From Auanema rhodensis (lineage: Eukaryota; Nematoda; Chromadorea; Rhabditida; Rhabditidae): DNA of 64,000 nucleotides. Each line of letters begins with the position of its first letter. Within the stretch, counting starts at the first letter, position 1. The stretch is from contig OZ059900.1 in assembly GCA_964057225.1 (NCBI GenBank), positions 26,551,638-26,615,637 of the forward strand, written 5' to 3'. This document shows positions 22,071 through 31,905 of the stretch, piece after piece. The position numbers and the translations under genes were made by a program. Under the pieces are notes generated by a model. The model did no database searches, was not told the origin of the DNA, and saw only the letters and a program-made list of their open reading frames with translations.

Positions 22071-25000
22071 TCATAATGTTGCAGCAAGCTTTTTGATGAG
22101 ATCCTTATGTACTTTTCTCATCTTTCCTTGACTCATTTCCAATTCCACATATGAGTTGTATACGCCTGTAATTTTGAACGGTCCATTATAAGTGGGTCGC
22201 AATTTGCCGTGAACCGTCATATCCTTCAATAGTACCATTTCACCTATTTCAAATATACGTGATGCTATTCGGTTACTATTATTCAGCCGATTTTGTTGTT
22301 CAATTGATTTTAATTGAATTTTTTCTTGAATAGAATCCCAGGTATTTTTCCGGTTCTCATTTCTTTCCAATAATTCGTCATCTTCAGGAGAATTTAGATG
22401 AGGTTGTCCTGGTAATTGACGGTCCATAGGTAGGCGTGCGTCTCTTCCAAATAAAGCAATGTATGGGCTGATTCCGGTAGTTGTACTTGGGATTGTATTT
22501 AACGCGAATGTGATTTTAGGTAATTGTGAGGCCCATTGAGAGACACGGTTTTCAGCACAAGTGGATAAACATTCCTGGATGGTTCGATGTAGTCGTTCCA
22601 CTTGACCGTTTGTATTTTTGTGATATGGCAGAGAGAAGGTTTGTACAATTCCAAATTCGTTGCACATTAACTTGAATTCTTTAGATATAAAATTTCCTCC
22701 ATTGTCAGACACGATGCTCACTGGTGGTCCAAAAATGAAGACGAAATTCGTCAGGAACTTTCGGACTGTTTCTTCGGCATTCTGTGTGCGTAAAGGTATG
22801 CTCGTTATCCATTTCGAAAAAGCATCTTGAATAGAAAGAATATATTTAAATCCATTAGTGCTAGGGGAAAAAGGTCCTGTCACATCCATATGAATCCTAT
22901 CAAATGGTTTTTGTGGGGTAACAAACTTTCCATATGGTTCTCTCGTTGTATCATGTTGATTTATTTTCCTTTTTGCGCATGTCAGGCATTGGCTGACGAT
23001 CTCTTTCGCATCTTCCATCATATTTGTCCAATGGAATCTTCTTGATAATGCTGCATGTGTTCTTTTGATTCCTTGATGCGCTCCAATTCTTGCGTCTTCA
23101 TGAAAAAGTTTCGCAAGTACTTGATTCAATGTCTTTTGTTTTGGAATCATAATCCTTGGAGAAAGATATTGTTTGTTAGGTCGAGCATGTAAAACTCCGT
23201 CGATAACAATATATCTATCGCTATTAATCTGTTTAGGTTGTTCCGTTAACATATCAGCAATAGTTTCCTTAATCCATGGTGTTCCTTGTTGTAACTGAAT
23301 TAGTTTGTCGGTATCCAGAGTTTCCACATTGGTTACATTTATGAGATAGTTGATGGTTTCTTGGATATCCGTTAAACTTGTTGTTGGCGTTGTCTTCTGT
23401 AGCTTCGGTTTAGGACCATCGTTAGCTTCGTTGCCTATGTATCTGGATAGTGCATCACATACACTATTCATACGTCCTGGACGGTACATAATCACAATAT
23501 CATATTCCTGGATCATTAACTGATATTTCGCTAGTCTTCCAATAAGATCTCTTCTACTCATTAGACTGGTTAGTGGTCGATGATCCGTTATTAGCTTAGT
23601 TGACGTGCCTAAAACATATGTGCGAAATTGTTGTAATGCGTAGACGAGTGCCAAAGCTTCTAATTCGATAGGTGGGTATTTTCTTTCTGTAGGTGAGAGC
23701 TTCCTACTTGCGAACGCAACAGGGTGTAATCCATTTCCTGTATCTTGTAGTAAGACTGCTCCAATTGCAATAGTACTAGCGTCACTTTCAATAACAAAAG
23801 GTGCTCCATTTGTTGGTGGCTTCAGAACTGGTGCTGTGCATAGAGCTTTCTTGAGAGTCTCGAATGCTTTTTCACGTTCTTCCGTCCATTCGAAATCTTG
23901 ATCCTTGTGTGTGAGTTGATACAACGGTTCGGCTATTTTGGCGTAGTCTCTGATGAATCGCCGAAAATAATTTGTCATTCCAAGGAATGAACGAATAGCG
24001 GTGACCGTTTTAGGAGTTGGAAATTTCATAACGGCTGTAATTTTTGATGGATCAGGTTGTATTCCATCACGACCAATTATAAATCCAAGAAATTTAACTT
24101 GTGTAGCTGCAAATTTGCATTTACTTAGTTTTGCTTTCATTCCTAATCCTTGTAAAGCTTGTAACACTTCTTCTATATCCTCCAGATGTTGTTCAGCTGT
24201 GTTTGATATAATGAGTAGATCATCCAGATAAACAAAAAGTCGACATTTTACTTGATTTTGCAAATAGCGAACAGCTGATTGAAATGTATGTGGAGCTCCA
24301 CAGAGACCCATCGGCATTCTGCAATATTGATAAACTCCTGATGAGGTCACAAATGCAGTGAGGTGACGGTCTTCTTCACGTAAAGGAATTTGAAAAAATC
24401 CCGATACGAGATCGATGTTTGTGAAGTATCGAGCTCCTGCAGTGCTGTCGATTATTTCTGGTATATGCGGAATAGAATAAGTCTGTTTCTGTGTGACACT
24501 ATTGAGTGCACGGAAGTCCGTTACAAAGCGGAATGAGTTGTCTTTCTTCTTGACTAAGACGACTGGACTTGTAAAACTTGATGTTGATGTTTCTATTACT
24601 CCTTGGTCTAGCATTTCTTTTACTTGACGTTCAACTTCATCCTGTTTACCCAAAGGAACTCGATATGATCGAGATTTGGGCAGGTCCATATCGGTTCTCA
24701 AAGTGATTGAATGTTCTATTGGTCCTTTGAATAATCCAATGTTCCGATCTTCGTTAAAAAAAGCATTTTTGAATCTTCTCAACATAGTTTTGAGATTTTG
24801 ACGTTGATTTTTAGATAGATCCGTTGATTCGAATTTTAAGTTATCGAAAGGATTCTTCTCAAAAATAGGCAATTTATCTGACCAATCAGCTTCTGGTGGA
24901 ATATAGTCCGGTATATGTGGGATTCCAATTTCTTCTGCTATTTTTCCTTTTCCAATAATGGTGTTTCCTGTTAACTTCACCTCATAATTTGCTGTATTGA

Positions 25001-28000
25001 TGGCGAATATTGTGAGTGGTGAAGTCTTGATAGCAGTAGGTGTGAATTGAATAGGTCCATTTCCACATCGTATAAGAGCGTATTGTTTTGGTTGTAGTTC
25101 TTTTGCCAATTGTAGACGAATCATAGCTTTAGTTCGGGGTGGAATAATAGATTCTCTAATGTTTATAATTGAAACGGTGTCTGAACTGATGCGAAAGCTC
25201 TTCTGGTTAGCGGATAATAATGGTAGAAAATGGTTTCCAACTATTAATTGCTTGCGTAGAGCTTGTAGAGAAGTTGTTATTCCTTTTTCTTCTAATGCTT
25301 TCATGATGTCCAAACCAAGTAACATTTCAGTAGGACAATGTTTATCCTCAGAGATTAAAAATGTGTGTGAAAGATGGTATCCAGCAATAACAATGTCCAA
25401 CATTATTGTACCCAGAAAGTTGAATATTGATCCATTTGCTGCGGTGGCAGAGATTTTAGTTGAGTTGAAATTCTCTTTTCCTAAATAGCGTACTGATGAT
25501 TCCTTCAAATATGAAACAGATGCTCCGCTATCCCATAAAGCTACGAGTCCTCTGCCTTCTGCTTCGATTCTTATATATGGGAGTTCTCTTTTGTTTGTTG
25601 CACAGCATCCAACAAAAGGTATAATAATAGGAATAAAAGTGATGACAGTAGGAAAATATCTTCGAATAGTTTCGTCGTCGGCTGGAACATCGATGTCAGC
25701 GTTGAGTAGTTCGTGTTGTTCAACTGCATTCACATTTAAGATAGGAACTTTCTCTTTGATATAAGATACAACAATAATGTATAATGCTGATCCAAAGATT
25801 AATATAACTATCATAACACCTGCAGAGATAAACATTCTGTTGAGGGATCCAGCAAAGAAATCAACTCCTCGTTCCCATAGTGATGATGCAATATTTTGAG
25901 TAGAACTAAAAAGTTCGTTACTTTTTGTAAACCATTCTGATAAGCCTGGCAAATTCGCTTGATTCGTGATAACTCGTAGAAAATTTCTATGAGGATTGGT
26001 AGCGAAAATGTGTCCATATGTTAAGCTTATTGTTCTAACTAAGTTTTCATCGGTGATATTTTCATAAAGATTTCTTTGTGAAAATCGAATGGCTGCTAGA
26101 TCGGGATACTGATCTGAACCAATGTTTAAAGCAGTTACGTTTGTAACTCCGTTGAGGGATTTCCATTCTCCATCCTCTTTCCATATATCATTTTCTACTG
26201 TTTCACATGGAATTTCAGTTCCATATGCTTCCAAATCTGCTGAATCTTGAGGTGCAAAGTAGAGGCGGTCATCATCCGTGATGACGGGTGTTTCTAAATA
26301 ACACTTATCTTTGTATGTGTGGTTGCGATAAATGTGAATTGGTTCTATTGGCTGACAGGTTGAAACCCGAATAAGATTCCGTCCAATTATTCGAGCCACT
26401 ACATCATCTCGTTGCATAATAGATCGGATAGCAATCGTAGGATTGATATTAAATATAGCTTGCCATGTCTTAATAAGTTCAAGTTGAGCATGACATATGC
26501 TGTGATGTTGATGATGAAATTCTTCGACCAGTATGGTTCTCATTCGTTCAAATCCATAGTTGAGTTTGTTGATGGTAGTTAATGCATCTCGATGTCGAAG
26601 TATAGTATTCTGGTGATCAGTTAAGTGAGTGCCGAATAATTCTTGAGCTTTCTCTATGCTTCCAATCATGGGTTGCATTGATGTCATCCCTTGAATAGTA
26701 CTAATTGTTTGTTTTGTAGTAGATGATGTATTTACAACAGGTTTTGAGGTAGCACTAAGAAATCGTGCAGTTGGCGTAGTTTTAGTGGTGATAGAGCGAC
26801 TGAATACTCTTTTTGTAATCTCTTCAGGTGCTGGTTTTGAAAACCATGACATTAAATCAGTTAATTGTTTAGCGTCAATATTGATGTTACGGCTGTAGAG
26901 ATCTTCTTTATTCGAAGGCATCGGTATTCCAAAATTGGTTTCTCGGTTTCTGAGTGTCCAGTTATCCAACAGCTTTAATTTCATTTCATATACTTGATCT
27001 TTCACTTGTCGTTGCATAAAATGACTATGAAAGAACAGTTTCATTCGATAATATTCTATCAGTTGAGGTTGAGAATACTGATAGCGTAGTTCACGAAGTA
27101 ATTCTTTTGCTTTATATACCACAGAACGTGGATCTCCAAATGTGAAGTTGAGATGGTTTTGATATACTGTGAATATCAAAAATTCGAGTGGTGGCACATA
27201 TTCTGTTTCGGATAAGATTGCAGGTATTTGTATCAATTCCCATAATTTATCTCTTGCAACCGAAATTGTAGAATTGCCTGGTTTAACTATTCTTTTTATA
27301 TAATTGATAGGAAGTCGGTGTGCTAGTTGACCGATGACAAAACTAGGCTCCATTTGTTCGATCCACATTTTTGTAATCATCTTGCTTTCTTCTCCTCCTA
27401 GAGCATGTAGTAAGAGAATATTCGGATCGCGGAAGTCTTTTAAATTTGCCCAGTAATCTATAGTATGATCAGTAATGTTCAAAATATGGACAGCTGACAG
27501 CAAAAATTGATGATATCGAGCAATAACAGTCAGGTTCTGATATTCGTTGCTAACTGATTGATAGTGATACCAGTTATGAATATATCGTATGGTATTTCCG
27601 CCAGACGTGACAGTATATCTAGCAAACGGTAGATCCAATATTTGAATAGGAGTTAACTTATATTCCATTTCTGAGCGAAATGACGCAATTAAGGATGAAT
27701 TTGTTGAACGTTTATAGCGTTGGCGTGAAGGATCCATTTGATTATCCAAATAACTTGTTAGATCCAGTAGAGAATATGCATGCGGATAATCAATAAACGA
27801 GACAAGAGTCTCAGTAGTGGATTCAAAAATTGGTGAAGAAAAACAAGATTGAGTTGTAGTAGATGCTGAGGTGTTGGCTAAGACAAGTGCTGTTTCTAGA
27901 CTTGATATTAGCAGTGTTTGATCTCCAAGTATTCCATACAGAGGTCCAATACGTGTGTATTGGCATGGTGCTCGGGGTGTGGGTGGTTTCCAAACTACTG

Positions 28001-29474
28001 AACCATCTCCAAATGTACAGCTTCCCATTTGAGCTTTACAGCCTTCGGCGTTGACAATTAAGTCAGATACAATAGTATTGTCCTTTAAATTTGTAATAAC
28101 TCCTCGCTCCATCACAAATTGAGTTAAGTTGGCGCATTGAGTAAAACTGAAGAAACGTTCCGGTTCATATACTGGCTTAGGAGCTTCATATGTAAGTGGA
28201 TTAGCGCTCAACAGTTTTTCATTTTTCCATTTCTTGTCTCGAGCAGCTATACGGCATTCTTCTACAGATACATATCCATTACCAATGATGGTGTCATTGC
28301 TTTCTCGGAACCAAAATTGATCCGTTACACATAATCGATAGATGCGTGTATAACATTTCCACGCTTCCCATGTTACGACGGTTTGTTTAGGAATGAACAA
28401 TTCAACGTTAACTTGATGAGCTTGTTGAATTGCTTTCCGTTGGCATCCTGTTATCTCTGGTGGTGTCATCAGAATTCCTCCTTTATGAGCTAAACATAGT
28501 TGATATGAAGCATTCACAGTGGGAAGCAGAAATGTGCAGATTATTGTTGTGAGCAGGAATGGTAATGCAATAGTATTTATATTGAATCGAGGTTTCCATC
28601 GTCGTTGATTGCCTTGATTCTCTCTTGGATAATTGTCGCGATTATTCCTGGCAAAGTTGTCTCGATTTTCTCTTTGATAATTGTTGCGAGGTTCTCTCGA
28701 ATGGTGATTACTCTCCATTGAGTAGTTGTTTCCATAATTTTGTCGAGGGCCAGAGTTCCTGCTGAATTTATTTTTGAAATTCTTCCAAGGGTTTCTTGAA
28801 TTGTTGCCATTGTTCCGTTCGAAATCTCGTGGCTGCTGATGGTTCCTTTGGTTCCTATTTTCCTTCATGGTGATCTTCTGAACTGCAGAGATCAACTCTT
28901 GCATAGTTGAGTTTTCTTCATGCTGTTTTTTATAGTTAGCACGAATTGCTTCTTCAAAACGTGCTGTCCTTTTTGCTTCCTCATAAGTCTTCGGATCTTT
29001 TCCTTGAACAATTATGCCTAAATCAGCGTTCAATCCATTTAAGAAAGCTGATCTTAATATGAGCTCTCTTTCTCGATCAGTTGGGCTCATAATACTGGAA
29101 GCCATTTCTTCCAAGTATGAGGCAAACTGAGTAACAGTTTTCTCTCCTTGCGTCGAGCGTAGCAACTTCGCGATCGTGAAATTCCTTTCCGTGGCAGGGC
29201 AAAGTAACTCTGCCAATTGTGAAACAAGGTCTTTCCAAGGTCCTCGTTCACGAATTTCGGAAGGAATCGAGTTATATGCAGAGATCGCAGAATCATTCTG
29301 CTGAAGCAGCAGAGGAAGAAGAAAAATTCTTTCAATTACAGAAAGTCCCGCAGCATTCGCGAATCGGTTAAATATATCGATGTACGATTGAAAGCTTCGG
29401 CTACCATCGTATTTGGGGCAGTGTGGACTGTCTAGAACTTTTGTTAAGTTTTTGGTCAACTCTGGAGATGCCAT
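22071..29474 (-). CDS. Gag-Env-Pol polyprotein of Ty3/gypsy element
   Basis: One open frame with no internal stop. The frame opens at GTG 29528, but the first ATG is 29474 (codon 19 of the frame; residue numbers here count from 29528). Order: retrotransposon Gag (about 19-225) and an Asn/Arg-rich nucleic-acid-binding tail (225-315) without a zinc knuckle. Then a hydrophobic signal-like segment (318-341) ending in a V-x-A signal-peptidase pattern, and a Cys-rich ectodomain with many N-x-S/T sites and a furin-like RQRYKR (602-607). Next a transmembrane segment (1233-1255) and a second hydrophobic stretch (1291-1308). Then aspartic protease DSGAS (D1333), RT with YLDD (1767-1770), RNase H (D1916, E1955, D1982), integrase zinc motif (H2143, H2151, C2181, C2184) and DDE (D2215, D2275, E2311). 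All catalytic residues are present. Errantiviruses normally carry env after pol; here it sits between gag and protease. Env family is not certain. Confidence 0.92.
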   Translation of the reverse strand: MASPELTKNLTKVLDSPHCPKYDGSRSFQSYIDIFNRFANAAGLSVIERIFLLPLLLQQNDSAISAYNSIPSEIRERGPWKDLVSQLAELLCPATERNFTIAKLLRSTQGEKTVTQFASYLEEMASSIMSPTDRERELILRSAFLNGLNADLGIIVQGKDPKTYEEAKRTARFEEAIRANYKKQHEENSTMQELISAVQKITMKENRNQRNHQQPRDFERNNGNNSRNPWKNFKNKFSRNSGPRQNYGNNYSMESNHHSREPRNNYQRENRDNFARNNRDNYPRENQGNQRRWKPRFNINTIALPFLLTTIICTFLLPTVNASYQLCLAHKGGILMTPPEITGCQRKAIQQAHQVNVELFIPKQTVVTWEAWKCYTRIYRLCVTDQFWFRESNDTIIGNGYVSVEECRIAARDKKWKNEKLLSANPLTYEAPKPVYEPERFFSFTQCANLTQFVMERGVITNLKDNTIVSDLIVNAEGCKAQMGSCTFGDGSVVWKPPTPRAPCQYTRIGPLYGILGDQTLLISSLETALVLANTSASTTTQSCFSSPIFESTTETLVSFIDYPHAYSLLDLTSYLDNQMDPSRQRYKRSTNSSLIASFRSEMEYKLTPIQILDLPFARYTVTSGGNTIRYIHNWYHYQSVSNEYQNLTVIARYHQFLLSAVHILNITDHTIDYWANLKDFRDPNILLLHALGGEESKMITKMWIEQMEPSFVIGQLAHRLPINYIKRIVKPGNSTISVARDKLWELIQIPAILSETEYVPPLEFLIFTVYQNHLNFTFGDPRSVVYKAKELLRELRYQYSQPQLIEYYRMKLFFHSHFMQRQVKDQVYEMKLKLLDNWTLRNRETNFGIPMPSNKEDLYSRNINIDAKQLTDLMSWFSKPAPEEITKRVFSRSITTKTTPTARFLSATSKPVVNTSSTTKQTISTIQGMTSMQPMIGSIEKAQELFGTHLTDHQNTILRHRDALTTINKLNYGFERMRTILVEEFHHQHHSICHAQLELIKTWQAIFNINPTIAIRSIMQRDDVVARIIGRNLIRVSTCQPIEPIHIYRNHTYKDKCYLETPVITDDDRLYFAPQDSADLEAYGTEIPCETVENDIWKEDGEWKSLNGVTNVTALNIGSDQYPDLAAIRFSQRNLYENITDENLVRTISLTYGHIFATNPHRNFLRVITNQANLPGLSEWFTKSNELFSSTQNIASSLWERGVDFFAGSLNRMFISAGVMIVILIFGSALYIIVVSYIKEKVPILNVNAVEQHELLNADIDVPADDETIRRYFPTVITFIPIIIPFVGCCATNKRELPYIRIEAEGRGLVALWDSGASVSYLKESSVRYLGKENFNSTKISATAANGSIFNFLGTIMLDIVIAGYHLSHTFLISEDKHCPTEMLLGLDIMKALEEKGITTSLQALRKQLIVGNHFLPLLSANQKSFRISSDTVSIINIRESIIPPRTKAMIRLQLAKELQPKQYALIRCGNGPIQFTPTAIKTSPLTIFAINTANYEVKLTGNTIIGKGKIAEEIGIPHIPDYIPPEADWSDKLPIFEKNPFDNLKFESTDLSKNQRQNLKTMLRRFKNAFFNEDRNIGLFKGPIEHSITLRTDMDLPKSRSYRVPLGKQDEVERQVKEMLDQGVIETSTSSFTSPVVLVKKKDNSFRFVTDFRALNSVTQKQTYSIPHIPEIIDSTAGARYFTNIDLVSGFFQIPLREEDRHLTAFVTSSGVYQYCRMPMGLCGAPHTFQSAVRYLQNQVKCRLFVYLDDLLIISNTAEQHLEDIEEVLQALQGLGMKAKLSKCKFAATQVKFLGFIIGRDGIQPDPSKITAVMKFPTPKTVTAIRSFLGMTNYFRRFIRDYAKIAEPLYQLTHKDQDFEWTEEREKAFETLKKALCTAPVLKPPTNGAPFVIESDASTIAIGAVLLQDTGNGLHPVAFASRKLSPTERKYPPIELEALALVYALQQFRTYVLGTSTKLITDHRPLTSLMSRRDLIGRLAKYQLMIQEYDIVIMYRPGRMNSVCDALSRYIGNEANDGPKPKLQKTTPTTSLTDIQETINYLINVTNVETLDTDKLIQLQQGTPWIKETIADMLTEQPKQINSDRYIVIDGVLHARPNKQYLSPRIMIPKQKTLNQVLAKLFHEDARIGAHQGIKRTHAALSRRFHWTNMMEDAKEIVSQCLTCAKRKINQHDTTREPYGKFVTPQKPFDRIHMDVTGPFSPSTNGFKYILSIQDAFSKWITSIPLRTQNAEETVRKFLTNFVFIFGPPVSIVSDNGGNFISKEFKLMCNEFGIVQTFSLPYHKNTNGQVERLHRTIQECLSTCAENRVSQWASQLPKITFALNTIPSTTTGISPYIALFGRDARLPMDRQLPGQPHLNSPEDDELLERNENRKNTWDSIQEKIQLKSIEQQNRLNNSNRIASRIFEIGEMVLLKDMTVHGKLRPTYNGPFKITGVYNSYVELEMSQGKMRKVHKDLIKKLAATL

Positions 29475-30595
29475 TAAATTAGGCGTTTCCAGAGTTGAAT
29501 CTCTGTTTGATTGCTCATGTGGTCTCACGTTGAGTAGGAGCTTCAGAGGTAGTTTTTCGCGCTGGGGAATTTTTTTCTTTTTTCGCTGTTACAGCCAAGT
29601 GTGTTGGCGTTTTTTCGTCGTCCGATGGACTTAAATCGTTGTCAAACGAGTCGTCACTATCGGGAAAAGGAAATCGAGAAATACGATTTCTCTTGTCTCT
29701 TAATCTTTGAGAGGTACGGAAAGGCGTATCCGTATAATTATTCTTGGAGGTTGCCGTTTTGGAAAAGGAGGAAAGTCAGAACAATCTACAATGTAAAATA
29801 GTGGAATAAGTTAGTAAACAAGATAAGAATATGAATAGTTAATAGTGAATAAATTAGTGAATAACGTGAAAAAAAAATCGAAGAAAAAAAAGATATATAA
29901 TAATATGGGTTGAAGATTAATTAATTAATGAACTCATACAAAAACAAACTATTGAGAGGAAAAAAAAAGTGAATATAATTAATTGTTAAGATGATGATAG
30001 GATATGATTATGTGACAATGTGATTCATAAATTAGAGAAGTGAGTATGGCGGACAAATCAAAATCTCAATTGTTACTGAATAACAATGAATTACCAAACA
30101 AGGCATCTTTCAAATTCCAAAGTCTTTGTTTCAACTTGAATCAACAATCAAAAAATTATGAGAGGAAGGTTTAAATTCAAATATGACAAATGATACAGCG
30201 GATGTTATTTTCTTACAGTGGCCATTCTGTTAGTACAAACTTGTAATCTTTATCAAAAATATCGCAAATTGACTTTATTAAGGTCCAATTTTGCTTATAT
30301 CAAACAGCTTTTCCATTTCCAAAAAAATATATTTTTCGCCACAATGAAAAATCAAAAGTACAACTGCGCAGAAACAAAAAGAAATCGAAAAGTTGGCCAA
30401 TTCAGTATCTCACCCTTGCGCAAAATATCAACCCTGTTTATTAAAAAAATGAGTGAGACCCTTCGTACTGAATTGGAAAGAGAGGTGGTAGCCCAGGGAA
30501 ATAGCTCAAAAAAATAAATTCTCTTTAACTGAATGATAATTCATAATTTAATCGAGTTCGAAAAATCGTAAAAAGATTCTAAGGTGGAACCTCCA
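29475..30595 (-). other. 5' leader of env-bearing gypsy element
   Basis: About 1.1 kb between the 5' LTR and the first gag ATG on the minus strand. It is AT-rich with A runs near 29860-29900. The part next to the LTR holds the primer-binding site. A donor-like GTGAGA lies just before gag (29523-29528), which could serve splicing. Short frames on either strand lack recognisable domains and I do not call genes. Confidence 0.6.
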
Positions 30596-30994
30596 TGTAA
30601 TATCCTTAAGTTGGATATTAATATTCCATGATTGACCCTTAGATTGATGTGTTGTAAAAGAAACAATAAGATTTGAGGAAGAGAGAAAGATTTATTATAA
30701 ATAAAAAACATTTAAACAATAAACAAATAAAGATAAAGATAAGTCCGCCAACTGAAGATTCAGTTGAATGGCAAGCTTATATAGCGAATGTTATCAGCAT
30801 TTTCCACGAAAGGTTATAAGTTGTCAATGACAATTATAACTATCTCGGAAAATGCTGAAGCTGCAAAATATAACTGATAACATAATACACTAAGACAAGA
30901 AACTAGAATTATAAAATATAAAATATAAAACACAGAATAAAGAAATACATAAAAATTATAGAAAGAATAAAGTACATAATTATAAAGTATAACA
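30596..30994 (-). repeat. 5' LTR of env-bearing gypsy element
   Basis: 399 bp, TG to CA, with the same 65 nt hairpin at 30794-30858. It appears identical base for base to the 3' LTR when read by eye. Confidence 0.93.
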
Positions 30995-31112
30995 CATTAA
31001 ATTTTGTATTTCATATCGTTCTTATCGAATTAACCTTCGATATGTGTTCCATTAAATTTTGGTATTTCATATCGTTCTTATCGAATTAACTTTCGATATG
31101 TGTTCCATTGAA
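30995..31112 (+). repeat. 55 bp hairpin tandem repeats, block 1 right half
   Basis: About two further units of the repeat interrupted at 21614 by the gypsy insertion. It begins with the duplicated CATT target site. Confidence 0.88.
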
Positions 31113-31530
31113 TTACCCATAACAAGTACGGTGAATAAATTTATCTACATGCAAAAATTTTATTGATCTTCAAAAATACAAATAAAATAGTACAAACACA
31201 ATACAATAAAAAATAAACAAAATAAGTAAACAAACATTATTAATAAATATAATAAAGAAATAAATAAAATTTAAAAACAAATTTATATATTTAAAATTTA
31301 AACATAATTTATATATATAAAATTTGAAGTTAATTTAAATATTTAAAGTTTAAATATAATTTATATATATATAATTTAAATATAATTTAAATATTTAAAG
31401 TTTAAATATAATTTTAAATTAAGATTTTTATTTTTACTTAATATATTTAAAAATAATTAAAAATATATACATACATTTGAAAAAGCATATTTAAATATGA
31501 TTAAAAAAAAAATCATGCTTTAAATCATGA
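31113..31530. other. AT-rich Polinton subterminal region, copy 1
   Basis: About 400 bp of nearly pure A/T with TTTAAA and TATATA runs and no gene. It matches 35637-36035 apart from small indels, so it is part of the duplicated subterminal block lying between the 55 bp repeats and the terminal repeat. Confidence 0.75.
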
Positions 31531-31721
31531 CTTTTATATTTAAAAAAGGAAAATCCATGAACCATGATCCCAAAATATGATTTTAACAGCTGACGCTCAA
31601 AAATATGTTTTTGACAGCTGACGCGCCCCAAAAGTATGTTTTTAGCAGCTGACGCCCCCAAAAGTATGTTTTTAGCAACTGTTTGGGGGCGTGGTTAGTA
31701 AATTTTGCACGGCTCTCTACT
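31531..31721 (-). repeat. Polinton terminal repeat, copy 2
   Basis: Inverted relative to copy 1, ending GGCTCTCTACT. Here the normal inner neighbour (AT-rich DNA, 55 bp repeats) is preserved, so this end shows the native subterminal order. In the outermost tandem unit CAGCTG has become CAACTG. The outer end abuts the penton fragment at 31722. Confidence 0.8.
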
Positions 31722-31900
31722 CACCTCCTACTGAATTTGGTAAAATGATTGCCAAAACATTTAATCCTATTCGTTATGTACCAATCACTAGACAAACACT
31801 CGATACCATACGTATTGAAATTTTAGATGAATTTGGTCGTCCTATGCAATTTAATTATGGTTCTACAGTTGTTACATTGCATGTTAAAAATATGAAATAA
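31722..31900 (+). pseudogene. Penton-like capsid gene 3' fragment, copy 2
   Basis: The last 60 or so codons of the minor capsid gene with its stop at 31898-31900, truncated 5' exactly where the terminal repeat ends. It converges with the zinc-finger gene as the intact gene does at 18457. The same breakpoint occurs at 17794, 36230 and 37071, which indicates one original insertion into penton followed by duplication. Confidence 0.85.
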
Positions 31901-31905
31901 ACGTT

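Larger units (their letters stand above)
21615..30994 (-). mobile_element. Ty3/gypsy element with gag-env-pol order
   Basis: A 9380 bp LTR retrotransposon on the minus strand. Its two 399 bp LTRs (21615-22013 and 30596-30994) begin TG and end CA and look identical, so insertion was recent. The 4 bp CATT is duplicated (21611-21614 and 30995-30998). Removing the element restores an ordinary 55 bp repeat unit of the Polinton block. Inside are a roughly 1.1 kb leader and one long frame encoding gag, an envelope-like glycoprotein, protease, RT, RNase H and integrase. The leader starts right after the 5' LTR with TGG, as a primer-binding site should (TGGAGGTTCCACC), but I cannot name the tRNA. Confidence 0.95.

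Noticed and set aside
28577..28810. Frame overlapping the Gag tail of the gypsy element
   Set aside because: Another frame of the Asn/Arg-rich region; low complexity, no motif.
30218..30517. 99-codon plus-strand frame in the gypsy leader
   Set aside because: Antisense to the element, no recognisable domain, AT-rich composition; probably chance.
30575..30595. Naming the tRNA primer for the gypsy element
   Set aside because: TGGAGGTTCCACC abuts the LTR as expected, but I could not match it confidently to a tRNA 3' end.
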